IMG/VR virus record: IMGVR_UViG_3300007734_000698 | Coordinates: 1 to 44,980 of that record | Length of the DNA stretch: 44,980 nucleotides | Strand: one strand, 5' to 3' | Source: a virus | In this document: positions 5,735 to 14,340 of the stretch, piece after piece | How positions within the stretch are numbered: the stretch's first letter is position 1 | Layout of the letters: every line of letters starts with the position of its first letter | Made by a program: the position numbers and the translations under genes | The notes under the pieces: model-generated | Told to the model about the DNA's origin: nothing | The model's database searches: none | The model's input: the letters and a program-made list of their open reading frames with translations, nothing else

Positions 5735-7542
5735 ATCAATCAAAAATCGACCGTGCGCGAGCATGGCTCAGAAACACGCCGGGAGCCGTCGCCGGTCAGG
5801 GCGGTCATAACGCAACCTTCGCAGTAGCTACCGCGCTCATACACGGCTTTGAGCTATCGCATGGAGACGCCGAGACGCTCCTGCATGAGTACAACGCGAA
5901 ATGTCTCCCGCCGTGGAAGCCACATGAATTGGCCCACAAAGTGAATCAGGCGATGACTGTGACGCACGACAAGCCAAAGGGATGGCTTCTATCCGCGCAA
6001 AGCGGAACGCCCGTCTCAACGACCGGCAAGTTCGTCGTTCAAAAGATCCAAGCAATTCCGCAACCGGAATTCAGATTTTCAACCATCGACTTCCTGAAAG
6101 CCTGCTTTGAGCCGGACGAAGTTGTCTGCATCTGTAACGACATCATCTGCGACGAAGACGGTCGAGGTAGGCCAAACTCCAAGGGTACATTCCTCAAACG
6201 CGACGAATGGATTAAGAACCACTTCACGCCGCCCATCAGCGCCATGTGGAACGGCCCTGACAGCCGTGGCGCGTACGTCCGCATCAACCCGTGCATTGAG
6301 GAGAACGGCTCTGATTCCGGCGTGGCAAACTTCCGCCATGTCCTCGTTGAGATGGATGAGAAGACGAAGGACGAGCAATGGACGATTCTCAAGGAGTCGA
6401 AGCTGCCGCTCTCTGTTGTGATAGATTCCGGCGGCAAGAGCCTGCATGGATGGGTGCGCGTCGATGCGGCGAACAAGGAGGAATGGAACGAGCGTCGTGA
6501 TGTCGTCTATCGCCAGCTAGAGGCTCTCGGCATCGATCCGAAGAACAAGAACGCGAGCAGGTTCTCTCGTCTTGCCGGTGTGATGCGCGATGGCAACGAA
6601 CAGAAGCTCTTGGCCATCAATGTGGGTTCGGTGAACTGGGACGCCTACACGGACCATCTGGAGTCGCAGGACATGCCTCAGGAGTTCACGCTCCAGAGCA
6701 TTGTCGATTATGATCCGCAGAATGATCCTGACAACCTCATCGGCGATAGATGGCTACGACGCGGTTCATCTCTCCTATTCGTTGGACAGAGCGGATGCGG
6801 CAAAAGCTCGATGGCATTCTATCAGGGACTGAAGTGGGCCATAGGTAGTGACTGGTTCGGTGTACAGCCCGTAAGACCATTGAGAGTGGCCTACGTCCAA
6901 GCGGAGAACGACATCGCCGATCAGCATGATGCTCTCAAGGGAGCCTCGCAGATGGTGTTCGGTAGCGACTGGGTGAACGGACTCAAACGAGCGAACATGC
7001 TATTCTTCCGTGAGGCAGTTCGTACTGGGTCAGACTTCACGCAAATGCTGCGTCGCCTCATCCGTAAGACGAAGGTGGACATCGTCTACATCGATCCACT
7101 GCTCTCGTACATCGGAGGCAATCCATCGGATATCGAGGTCTGTGCGAACTTCACGCGTCACTTGCTCCAGCCGATTATGATCGAGACGGGAGTCGTCATC
7201 GTGCTGGTGCATCACTTCCCCAAACCAAAGGGCAAGGACGACAAACCTGAGAGCGTGGCAGACATGGCCTACTCAGGCTTTGGATCGTCGGACCTGACGA
7301 ACTGGGCCAGAGAGGTAATCGTGATGAAGGAGATAGGATTCAATCAACCGAGACGCTTCATGCTCGGAATGGCAAAGCGCGGAGATAGGTCAGGCTTGCA
7401 GGATAAGGAAAAGAAGAAATCAGGCTCGATCATCATCCAGCGCGGCGTCGGTACGATATCATGGGATTACGCACCGCCCGAACAGTTCGTCGTCGATAAG
7501 TCCACAGCGAAGAAGCCGTGGACAGCAAGACCCAAGCGTTAG
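5731..7542 (+). CDS. Primase-helicase: AEP-like primase fused to a RepA/RecA-type ATPase
   Basis: The 603-residue product has three parts. Residues 1-75 form a PriCT-like helical domain (GHNATFAVATALIHGFELS). About 150-300 resembles an archaeo-eukaryotic-type primase domain: an acidic strand in FRHVLVEMDEK, a VVIDSGGKSLHGWVRVD segment with the usual Ser/His, and a later FSRLAGVMR. About 325-560 is a RecA/RepA-like ATPase with Walker A (GQSGCGKS, 352-359) and Walker B (VDIVYIDP, 449-456), then VIVLVHHFPK. It would unwind and prime DNA at the phage origin. It closes the plus-strand replication block and its stop overlaps the end of a minus-strand gene by four bases. Confidence 0.85.
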   Translation: MNQSKIDRARAWLRNTPGAVAGQGGHNATFAVATALIHGFELSHGDAETLLHEYNAKCLPPWKPHELAHKVNQAMTVTHDKPKGWLLSAQSGTPVSTTGKFVVQKIQAIPQPEFRFSTIDFLKACFEPDEVVCICNDIICDEDGRGRPNSKGTFLKRDEWIKNHFTPPISAMWNGPDSRGAYVRINPCIEENGSDSGVANFRHVLVEMDEKTKDEQWTILKESKLPLSVVIDSGGKSLHGWVRVDAANKEEWNERRDVVYRQLEALGIDPKNKNASRFSRLAGVMRDGNEQKLLAINVGSVNWDAYTDHLESQDMPQEFTLQSIVDYDPQNDPDNLIGDRWLRRGSSLLFVGQSGCGKSSMAFYQGLKWAIGSDWFGVQPVRPLRVAYVQAENDIADQHDALKGASQMVFGSDWVNGLKRANMLFFREAVRTGSDFTQMLRRLIRKTKVDIVYIDPLLSYIGGNPSDIEVCANFTRHLLQPIMIETGVVIVLVHHFPKPKGKDDKPESVADMAYSGFGSSDLTNWAREVIVMKEIGFNQPRRFMLGMAKRGDRSGLQDKEKKKSGSIIIQRGVGTISWDYAPPEQFVVDKSTAKKPWTARPKR

Positions 7543-7718
7543 CCCTCCTTCATAGCGCGGCGACGACCTTTCGCAGCAAGCGATTGGAACTTTGCCTTGC
7601 CGAGTTTCTTACGTCCAATGTATGCCGCAAGAGCCGCAGGGTCTTTGACGCCCTTGCTCTCAAGAGAGCCGATAAGCTTCTCGTAACGACCGCCACCACC
7701 AAGTTTCATCTTGTCCAT
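7539..7718 (-). CDS. Conserved small basic phage protein (59 aa)
   Basis: Translated from the minus strand it begins MDKMKLGGGGRYEKLIGSLE and continues with GVKDPAALAAYIGRKKLGK and a very basic end (AAKGRRRAMKEG). I recognise this as a small protein type often found near phage structural genes, with no firm function. The Gly-rich start and Lys/Arg-rich end suggest DNA contact or packaging into the virion. It is the last gene of the minus-strand late block, and its stop codon overlaps the primase-helicase stop on the opposite strand. Confidence 0.6.
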   Translation of the reverse strand: MDKMKLGGGGRYEKLIGSLESKGVKDPAALAAYIGRKKLGKAKFQSLAAKGRRRAMKEG

Positions 7719-7748
7719 AATATGTAGAATGAGTTGTTACTGACGAAA

Positions 7749-8018
7749 TTACCAAGCGGCGCATGACCAATACTTAGGCGTCGTCTTGTCCTTAGCCTCC
7801 GAGCAATTATGCCTCGCTCGGAAGTTCTTGCGACGCTCAGGATTCGACTTCTTGATGGTCATGTCAGGATCGCCGAAGCGGACGATGACAACCTTGCCAG
7901 CAGGATTCTTGACGTAAACAGCACTCTTTTTCCGCTCACCCGGAGTGTAGAACGGATTGTTGAGCGTCACCTTCTTACCCTGATAGGTATTACCTTTCTT
8001 AGAGAGGGAGGTTTTCAT
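7749..8018 (-). CDS. Conserved basic phage protein (89 aa), often near capsid/tail genes
   Basis: It reads MKTSLSKKGNTYQGKKVTLN, then a beta-rich core (KKSAVYVKNPAGKVVIVRFG) and a conserved end (RRKNFRARHNCSEAKDKTTP, KYWSCAAW). I recognise this pattern from many phage genomes, where it is annotated as hypothetical. The conserved Cys/His (ARHNC, YWSC) could hold metal. Its start overlaps the stop of the large internal virion protein upstream by four bases, so it is probably made late with virion proteins. Confidence 0.7.
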   Translation of the reverse strand: MKTSLSKKGNTYQGKKVTLNNPFYTPGERKKSAVYVKNPAGKVVIVRFGDPDMTIKKSNPERRKNFRARHNCSEAKDKTTPKYWSCAAW

Positions 8019-10876
8019 CGTTCAAGATTTTGCAGCTCGTCGATGTCGGGAGAGTCATCTCCATCGTACGCTGAAATTGCGGCTGTTGTTGCCCTTAAAA
8101 CAGCGTTTGCCTCGTTTTTTGTAATCTGTCCAATTGGCTTCATTGCAAGATAGCGCAGTTCTGGAGTGGTTAGCAGTTTGGCTGCGATTTTGTAGCGGAT
8201 TCTTGGAAGAAGCTTTACGATTTGGTTGGCCTGATTCGCGCCTCCTATCGTCCCAATCCTTGCTCCTTTTCCTGCAACGCCTCCAGCGACACCTCCAACA
8301 CCCCTTGCGATGCCTTCGATAAAAGGATCGGATTCACTGAGAGGCGCACGAATCTTCTCCATCTTGGAAACATTCTGAATCACAGACCTTATGTTTTCAG
8401 TTCGAGAAGACCCAAGTATTGCGTCCGCATAACCTTTTAGTGAACCAGCTTTTCCAGCAATCGCCTCTGGAGAAAGGTCAGCGGCCAAAGATGAAACATC
8501 CAAAACACCTTTACCTGAGTATTTTGAAATCAAATCATCAACATACTGGAATTGAAGTTGATTCAAAAGTTCTGGGTTTTCCCTTCCAATCAAATCAAAA
8601 GCAGCTTTTGTCTGGGTGCTAGAAAAAGGTCCTTCTGCATCTGAAATTGCCTTAATAAACTTTGATGGATTTTGAGAAATAGCATCAGTTATTTCTCCCC
8701 CTGAACCTTTCTTCAAAGCACCAAGAACTGTTCCTCTAAAAGCTTTTTCCATCTCTCCAGACCGCTTCATTGCCGCTGAAACCAAATCTTCAACAGCTTT
8801 TCCTCCACTTCCAAGAGCCTCAAAAAGAAGTCTAGGATCAGCGGTAAGTGAAGATGATATTTTGTCTGCTGATTTTTCGAGTTCCTGCAAAGACGACTGT
8901 CTCTTTGCTAACCCTTTAATGGATTGAAAATTTGGGAAATAAGACTCCTTCAGTTCAGGGGCGAGGTTATCAATGTATTTGACAACTCTACCTATAGAAA
9001 CTTCCCCGGAAACAACATCCTTGGCCGACTTACCTGCTTGATTGAAAATAAACTCCTTGGCTATCGAATCAATTTTTGAAGCCTCGCTTGGATTCGAAGC
9101 TTTTTTCAATTGATTTATAAATGACGGAGCATCAGCAGATTCCAACTTGTTAGCAATTGAAGCAGGCCCAGCACCGCCTTGGTATCCAACCTCTTTGATG
9201 ATTGACTGAATTTCTCTTCCAGCAAAATTATCGACATTTTCGCGATGGAACTTGTCGGCCAACTTTAACTGATCCTTTAATGTTGAGGTTGGAAGGTTGT
9301 CAATTAATTGGGAAATATCTTTTGATGCAGCATTATAAAGCTGTAGCTTGGCTCTATCTCCAAGCCCAAGAAGCGCCGTATCATCTCCAATTGAATCACC
9401 AATCTGACTTCTTAGTTTTCTAAGTGAATCAAGTTTTTGATTTGGAGCCATTTTCCCAATTGCTCCAATGAATCCGCGAGTTCCCTCTGGATACGTTGAC
9501 GGTATTCCGATTGTTTTTGGAGACTGCGTTGAAGGAATGCTAAAACCAAACTGATCCACAATTGCCAACGCTTCTTCTGGAGTTGCTGACAACTGCTGAA
9601 CGGCTGAAGAATCTATGTCGTTTGCAACACCTTTTAAGTTGCTAACAGCTTTAGTTTCCAGTTTTTCGTACGCAGGATTTTTGTAAACAATCCCGTAGTT
9701 AGAATTGTCTGTGTCCTTAAGATACTTTAGTCCAGATTGAACGTTCGATCTGAAATTTTGACCAAGCATCGTCGGTGTTGCAGTTGTTCCGGGTATAAGA
9801 GATTGAAATTGATTTTCAACTTCGGAAAAGCCTTTTTTAATTGACGAATCAAGTTGACTGCTAATTTTTCTTACGGCGTCTTCATAAGGCTTTGAAACCG
9901 CGCCGATTTCCTTCTTCAAAAGGTTAATCGTCTCCGTCGCAAGATCATCAGAAGAGATTCCTAGGTTTTTATTGCCGAGTCGAGAAGCCGAAAATAATAC
10001 AGCCCTTTTAACGGCTTCAAGCTCATCAACGCTTGGTTCAGCCTTTGGAACAGAACCTCTCATTGCGTTTGCAATTTCAGGAGTTCCAATAGCCTCCGCA
10101 ACACCAAGCGGAACTTTTTCTCCGGTTGACTCAAAAATAATGTTTCTAATCTCTTCAGACTCCAAGGTTTGAGGGCGTTGAACTTGAGGTCGAAAATATG
10201 TGCCAAGAAAACGCTTTAACCTATCCGCACCCGGAAGAAATGCCTCATAAGCAGCGGTTCCAGCTTTTATCAATGGCCTTGCAACCTCAGTTACAATCGG
10301 GCCAGCCACTGTTCCTACAGCAGTTTCCTTAAGAGCTGTTTTTGCCGCTTCACCATATTCACCGCGAAGCAATTCTGGAATGGCTTGAACTGCTCCAGAT
10401 GCACCTCCGCTTGTTCCTCCTACAAGAGCGCCTGCACCAAGCCTTGCTCCAATTGTTCCTGTCGTTGCTGCTGCGGTTAAAGCTTCTGGAAGGAGTGCTG
10501 GAAAAACCGTGCCAGCAACAAGTCCTCCAGAAATAGCCAACTGTTGAGCGGCTCTTTTCTTTTCTTCGTCAGAAGTTGCAACACTAGGAGGAGCCGTCAT
10601 CACACCGGGACGCTGGAAATATGGCGTTACATACTGACCAGACTCACCTTGAATAGCCTTCTGCTCTCCTATCTTACCCGCATCATCGACAGCCGCCTGA
10701 AGCTGCTGTGTTGATCCAGCTTGAAACATGCTCGCGTAAGGATCAGCCCCAGTCCTCTGCGGAGCCTGATACTGTGCGGACATTGCGGACATGTCCGAAG
10801 AAGGTTGAGCAGAATACGATGCGGCAGGTTGCGCGTCTGCGTAAAACTCTTCCTCTGTAATTTCAATTGATGGCAT
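8015..10876 (-). CDS. Large internal virion / DNA ejection protein (953 aa)
   Basis: This is the largest gene of the tail block. The N terminus (about 1-90) is polar, with Gln/Ser/Ala-rich linkers. Residues about 110-205 are Ala/Gly-rich, with several weakly hydrophobic helices (ISGGLVAGTVFPALLPEALT, ARLGAGALVGGTSGGASGAV) that could insert into membrane during ejection. The rest is a long mostly helical region with repeated Ser/Lys/Leu patterns. Size, composition and place next to two other helical proteins match internal core or pilot proteins of podoviruses, which leave the capsid with the DNA. No catalytic motif was recognised. The assignment rests on context and composition. Confidence 0.6.
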   Translation of the reverse strand: MPSIEITEEEFYADAQPAASYSAQPSSDMSAMSAQYQAPQRTGADPYASMFQAGSTQQLQAAVDDAGKIGEQKAIQGESGQYVTPYFQRPGVMTAPPSVATSDEEKKRAAQQLAISGGLVAGTVFPALLPEALTAAATTGTIGARLGAGALVGGTSGGASGAVQAIPELLRGEYGEAAKTALKETAVGTVAGPIVTEVARPLIKAGTAAYEAFLPGADRLKRFLGTYFRPQVQRPQTLESEEIRNIIFESTGEKVPLGVAEAIGTPEIANAMRGSVPKAEPSVDELEAVKRAVLFSASRLGNKNLGISSDDLATETINLLKKEIGAVSKPYEDAVRKISSQLDSSIKKGFSEVENQFQSLIPGTTATPTMLGQNFRSNVQSGLKYLKDTDNSNYGIVYKNPAYEKLETKAVSNLKGVANDIDSSAVQQLSATPEEALAIVDQFGFSIPSTQSPKTIGIPSTYPEGTRGFIGAIGKMAPNQKLDSLRKLRSQIGDSIGDDTALLGLGDRAKLQLYNAASKDISQLIDNLPTSTLKDQLKLADKFHRENVDNFAGREIQSIIKEVGYQGGAGPASIANKLESADAPSFINQLKKASNPSEASKIDSIAKEFIFNQAGKSAKDVVSGEVSIGRVVKYIDNLAPELKESYFPNFQSIKGLAKRQSSLQELEKSADKISSSLTADPRLLFEALGSGGKAVEDLVSAAMKRSGEMEKAFRGTVLGALKKGSGGEITDAISQNPSKFIKAISDAEGPFSSTQTKAAFDLIGRENPELLNQLQFQYVDDLISKYSGKGVLDVSSLAADLSPEAIAGKAGSLKGYADAILGSSRTENIRSVIQNVSKMEKIRAPLSESDPFIEGIARGVGGVAGGVAGKGARIGTIGGANQANQIVKLLPRIRYKIAAKLLTTPELRYLAMKPIGQITKNEANAVLRATTAAISAYDGDDSPDIDELQNLER

Positions 10877-10877
10877 G

Positions 10878-12350
10878 TTATTGCTTTCTGTAGAATTTGT
10901 TTCCTACTTTATACTTTGTTCCTATTGGAACAGATTTTTCAGCCACTTCAACAGAAGGAAAAACAGGATCTTGTTTTAATGCTGAAAACACATCATTGCC
11001 TAAAGGTTGTTGAGGTTTTGTTTCAGTTATTGGCTGACCTTCAATCTTCTGAATATCCATTTCTCCAATCATTCCAAATGGAGATTTCATTCGATCTTTG
11101 GCGCTTTGGAATTTTTCTTTTAATTCTGAAATTGCCTGCTTGACCTGAGATGGGCTTGATTTCACAAAGCTCTGAGCTATCAATTCGTCAGCTCTTTTTG
11201 CGTCACCTTCAGTTAACCGACCTGTTTCAGAAAGAATACCCCTTGCAACCAAAGGAGTTAACGACCTAAGCGTACCTCTAATCCTAATCTGAGCCTCGTT
11301 AAGACCAAGATTGGCTTTTGCAAGTCCGACTTCTTGTCCGCCAGCTCTAAGCGCACCCTTAAAACTAAATGCGTCGTCGATATCTTTTGGATTAATTTTT
11401 TCAAGAATATCAATCGCAGTGTTGGCAGACTTGATACCATTAAAAAGCTGAGTCTGAACCGCTTGAGGCAACGCCTTCTTAAACTCAAATTCACCAGAAG
11501 GGCCAACAATAATGTCCTGACCGCTCTTTGTAGCAGCGGCTTTGAGAACCTGAAACTTGGCATCCTTTTGATCTTGAGCAGCGCGTTGCCAATCTGCCAA
11601 TGCAGCCGTCAAAGGTGACTTAGAGGCTTGCTTGCTTGCGGAAGCGGATTTTGCCATTTCCCCTTGCGCGGGAGTTAGCAAATTGGACGAAACCATTTGA
11701 TCGATAGCTTCTGGCCCTGACGATGCCGCCGAAGCAATCTTAGCCGCAATACTAAGCCCGGATTCTTGAGCTGTTTTTTCGGCCATTTTTGGAGCAACCG
11801 AATCAAGAATTAGCTTGGCCTTTCCCATGTCTATTTGGCCGTACTCATTCAACCCATTATTGTTCTGCCAAACTACATCGTGCAGACCGTTTTTATTTGC
11901 AAAACTAATAGCGTCTGCCAATTGATTTCCAACAATTTGCTTAGTTTCATTCGCTCCATTCATCAACCGGCGACGAGTGGAAAAATCGTCAAGCTGCTGA
12001 CGATACTGATTCAGTATTCCTTGATTCTTGGCCGACTTGACCGGCTTAAATGTCGGGAAAGGAGCGTTTGGATTTATGAAAAACGTGTCAACCGCTTGAA
12101 CATTGTAGTTCATGTTGTCAACGTCATCAACTTCGTCTTCAGAATTTTTGAGTGCGCGAGTTAGCTCAAACTCCCGAGCTTTATTTTGAAGCTCCATTCC
12201 ACGCCGTTGCAGCAATGACTCAGCAGTCTGCAACTGCAACTGCTCCACCATCCGCTTTTGCGTCTGTGCGCGGTCGTACAGCGATGCGCCTAGCTGGATA
12301 GCTTGGAGCTGGTTTTCAAGACCAACATTTCGATTAGGTTGTAGATCCAT
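10878..12350 (-). CDS. Internal virion / DNA ejection protein (490 aa)
   Basis: A largely helical protein. Its N terminus (GLENQLQAIQLGASLYDRAQ, then KRMVEQLQLQTAESLL) is Gln-rich and coiled-coil-like. The middle part contains many Ala/Lys/Gln helices, and a short beta-like end (VPIGTKYKVGNKFYRKQ) closes it. This resembles the medium-size ejection proteins that sit next to a large pilot protein in podoviruses. The gene lies one base from the downstream 953-residue protein gene and 15 bases after the upstream one, consistent with one transcript. No enzymatic motif is seen. Confidence 0.6.
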   Translation of the reverse strand: MDLQPNRNVGLENQLQAIQLGASLYDRAQTQKRMVEQLQLQTAESLLQRRGMELQNKAREFELTRALKNSEDEVDDVDNMNYNVQAVDTFFINPNAPFPTFKPVKSAKNQGILNQYRQQLDDFSTRRRLMNGANETKQIVGNQLADAISFANKNGLHDVVWQNNNGLNEYGQIDMGKAKLILDSVAPKMAEKTAQESGLSIAAKIASAASSGPEAIDQMVSSNLLTPAQGEMAKSASASKQASKSPLTAALADWQRAAQDQKDAKFQVLKAAATKSGQDIIVGPSGEFEFKKALPQAVQTQLFNGIKSANTAIDILEKINPKDIDDAFSFKGALRAGGQEVGLAKANLGLNEAQIRIRGTLRSLTPLVARGILSETGRLTEGDAKRADELIAQSFVKSSPSQVKQAISELKEKFQSAKDRMKSPFGMIGEMDIQKIEGQPITETKPQQPLGNDVFSALKQDPVFPSVEVAEKSVPIGTKYKVGNKFYRKQ

Positions 12351-12365
12351 AATGTTTCTGTTGGT

Positions 12366-13235
12366 TTATCTTCCAACACCAATGCTGGTTGACGAATCTT
12401 GGCTATACATACCGTAAGGAGTGCTGTACATGTTTGGCTGGTACGATCCGTACGGATTGTATCCAATGCCATTACCTCCGTAACCGCCATAATTTATGGT
12501 TATTCCGCTAGTTCCAGAGCTAGTACCAGAGCTGGTGCCAGTACCCATTCCCATTTTACTCATTCCACCGCCAAACATCATTCCACCAATATTTGACAAC
12601 GATCCACCGATAGCGGCCATCATAGGATCAGGTTGAGCAGCAACTTGAGCAGCCGCCATGTCTCGATTGTACTGGGACTGATTTTCTTGCAGCGAAAGGT
12701 TGATCCGCTGAGTCGGGCTAATGAACATGCTGCTCACCGAGAACGGTTGCGCCATTCCAAAGGCTCGTTGCTGCTGGATAAAGTTCTGCGCTTGAGCAAG
12801 ACCTTGATTCTGCCTTGCCTCTGATGCTCTAGCGTAGTTTTGAACAGCCCCAAAAAGCCCCGCTCCAGAACCGCCACCATATCCGCGAGATAAAGCTTGA
12901 GCAGCCGAGTACCGTTGAATATTGCGATTAGCTTCAGGAGAAAGTTCACCCTTTAAAGCCGATCCAATATTGCTGCTCGCTTGAGAAATGAGCTGGTCGT
13001 AACCGGGAATCGAGCGACGAAGCTGAGACTCAAGAAGAGTCTGCTCAGACTCCGTGGTCTTCCTTGCCAATTCAGAGCCACTTTGAAGCGATGCGATATT
13101 TTGCTTTATCGCCGCCTCTTGCTCCTTCTCGGTGTTTACCCTCTGGAACGCTGGTACTTTGACCTTTTTGCCAGCAGCCATTGCTGATCCGCCGATCATC
13201 AACGCTGCACCAGCTACGCCTGCTATAACTCCCAT
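12366..13235 (-). CDS. Internal virion / ejection-type protein with Gly-rich tail (289 aa)
   Basis: It starts with a short hydrophobic segment (MGVIAGVAGAALMIGGSAMA), then a helical Gln/Ala-rich body (residues about 30-210) and a Gly/Tyr/Ser/Met-rich C terminus (MMFGGGMSKMGMGTGTSSGT, YGGYGGNGIGYNPYG). The layout matches small ejection proteins of podoviruses. A strong Shine-Dalgarno (AAAGGAGG) lies 11 bases before the ATG, inside the end of the upstream gene. The three adjacent helical proteins probably form one ejection complex. Confidence 0.6.
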   Translation of the reverse strand: MGVIAGVAGAALMIGGSAMAAGKKVKVPAFQRVNTEKEQEAAIKQNIASLQSGSELARKTTESEQTLLESQLRRSIPGYDQLISQASSNIGSALKGELSPEANRNIQRYSAAQALSRGYGGGSGAGLFGAVQNYARASEARQNQGLAQAQNFIQQQRAFGMAQPFSVSSMFISPTQRINLSLQENQSQYNRDMAAAQVAAQPDPMMAAIGGSLSNIGGMMFGGGMSKMGMGTGTSSGTSSGTSGITINYGGYGGNGIGYNPYGSYQPNMYSTPYGMYSQDSSTSIGVGR

Positions 13236-13238
13236 AAA

Positions 13239-13784
13239 TTAAAAAACCTCCTTTAAAAGACGACCACCATTCTCAATCGAGAAGACCTTTTCGGGTTCGT
13301 GACGTTGGATATTCATGGTAATCAGACGTGCAGCTTTCTCCTCGGGAAAAGCTCGCTCGTTATGAAAGCAATGAACCCATATCCGACGTAAAGTATCCAC
13401 CTTAAAAAGTTCTCCCTCTCCGATTGTCATTACGCTGTTTGACGCGGCCCATTTGTCAGCGTATTCGCGAAGCATCTGAATTGATGGCAGATGAACCTCG
13501 TAGCCGAATCGCTCGGTGCATTCCTTGGCCGACGACTCCGCGTCCTTCTTGACGTAAACCTTGATCGAGTCATGCACGACAGCCTTTGGAAGGTAGCCGT
13601 AGGTCGAGCAGTCAGCGACGTACTTGTAGCGCATCCGATATTCCTCAATCGACTTCTGCCAGTTTGGGTCAGTCGCACCCTGCTCATGTAGGCCAATGCA
13701 ATCAGTCTCCAACGAGAAAAGGACCGACATAAATGCCGATCCGAATCGTGGCAACCCGCAGATTTGGAATAGTTTACCGTTCAT
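13239..13784 (-). CDS. Sulfotransferase-like P-loop protein (181 aa)
   Basis: The N terminus (KLFQICGLPRFGSAFMSVLF) matches the 5'-phosphosulfate-binding loop of sulfotransferases, usually GLPRSG(T/S), with Phe replacing the second loop residue (residues 10-18). The rest contains a possible second nucleotide-contact region (SIKVYVKKDAESSAKE) and helices typical of the fold, but the protein is shorter than most sulfotransferases (often 250 or more residues). A true enzyme would move sulfate from PAPS to a sugar or protein. It lies inside the tail/ejection operon between a citrate-synthase-like gene and an ejection gene, so a virion-bound or sugar-modifying role is possible. Activity is unproven. 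Confidence 0.45.
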   Translation of the reverse strand: MNGKLFQICGLPRFGSAFMSVLFSLETDCIGLHEQGATDPNWQKSIEEYRMRYKYVADCSTYGYLPKAVVHDSIKVYVKKDAESSAKECTERFGYEVHLPSIQMLREYADKWAASNSVMTIGEGELFKVDTLRRIWVHCFHNERAFPEEKAARLITMNIQRHEPEKVFSIENGGRLLKEVF

Positions 13785-14340
13785 TTTTTACGCACAAAGA
13801 AGTCCATGCAGCAGTTCTAGCCAAGATGAAGATGGCCGACTCTGAACCGGGAATCATACCCAATTCGCTACATATTACCGCACTGTAAAGAGCCGCATTC
13901 GGGTGAAGATCCTTTCCAGCTTCCTTCATCCAACCGTGAAGCTGATTGATGCGACGATTCGCATTCGGGAAGTCCGCTTCAATAATCTCGCGCACCCGAC
14001 TCCACGCCGGATCGATATTGTCCTTGAAGAACGAATTGCCAAAGCCGGGAATCTTCATGCCAGACTCAATGGCCGACTTCAACGCTCGCTCATCGAACCG
14101 CTCGTAAACAAATCGAGCAGGACCAATCGGACCATGAGCATCGCCAAGCGTGAGGATAGCCGAGGCGATTGCGTTGGTTAGCTGCGCGCTACCAAAGAAA
14201 GCGTTTACCGCAGCGCCAGAGCTGGCGTTCTGATTGTTCCTAGCCGCCATGTCATGCGCGTCAAAGACAGCTTGAAGCAGCTCCAGTTTCTTTGGAGTTA
14301 CTTCCGCTAGTGCGAAATCGATGTTGAGCTTTAGAACCAT
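13774..14340 (-). CDS. Degenerate citrate-synthase-like protein (188 aa)
   Basis: The sequence lines up with the C-terminal half of citrate synthases. LNASSGAA-type text occurs as NQNASSGAAVNAFFGS. LTLGDAHGPIGPARFVYERF corresponds to the GxxHGGANE region (H69). IPGFGNSFFKDNIDPAW matches GFGHxxYKxxDPR, but the catalytic His is Asn (N102). LHPNAALYSAVICSELG matches PNVDFYSGVV..LG, but the catalytic Asp is Ala (A150). ILARTAAWTSL matches the AR..GW end. Two of three catalytic residues are therefore lost and the usual N-terminal half is absent. A structural or ligand-binding role is more likely than citrate formation. The gene overlaps both neighbours by about ten bases within the tail operon. 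Confidence 0.6.
   Translation of the reverse strand: MVLKLNIDFALAEVTPKKLELLQAVFDAHDMAARNNQNASSGAAVNAFFGSAQLTNAIASAILTLGDAHGPIGPARFVYERFDERALKSAIESGMKIPGFGNSFFKDNIDPAWSRVREIIEADFPNANRRINQLHGWMKEAGKDLHPNAALYSAVICSELGMIPGSESAIFILARTAAWTSLCVKNER

Noticed and set aside
7518-7727. Plus-strand frame at the end of the primase-helicase
   Set aside because: The minus strand here encodes a recognisable small phage protein (7539-7718). The plus frame looks like its shadow.
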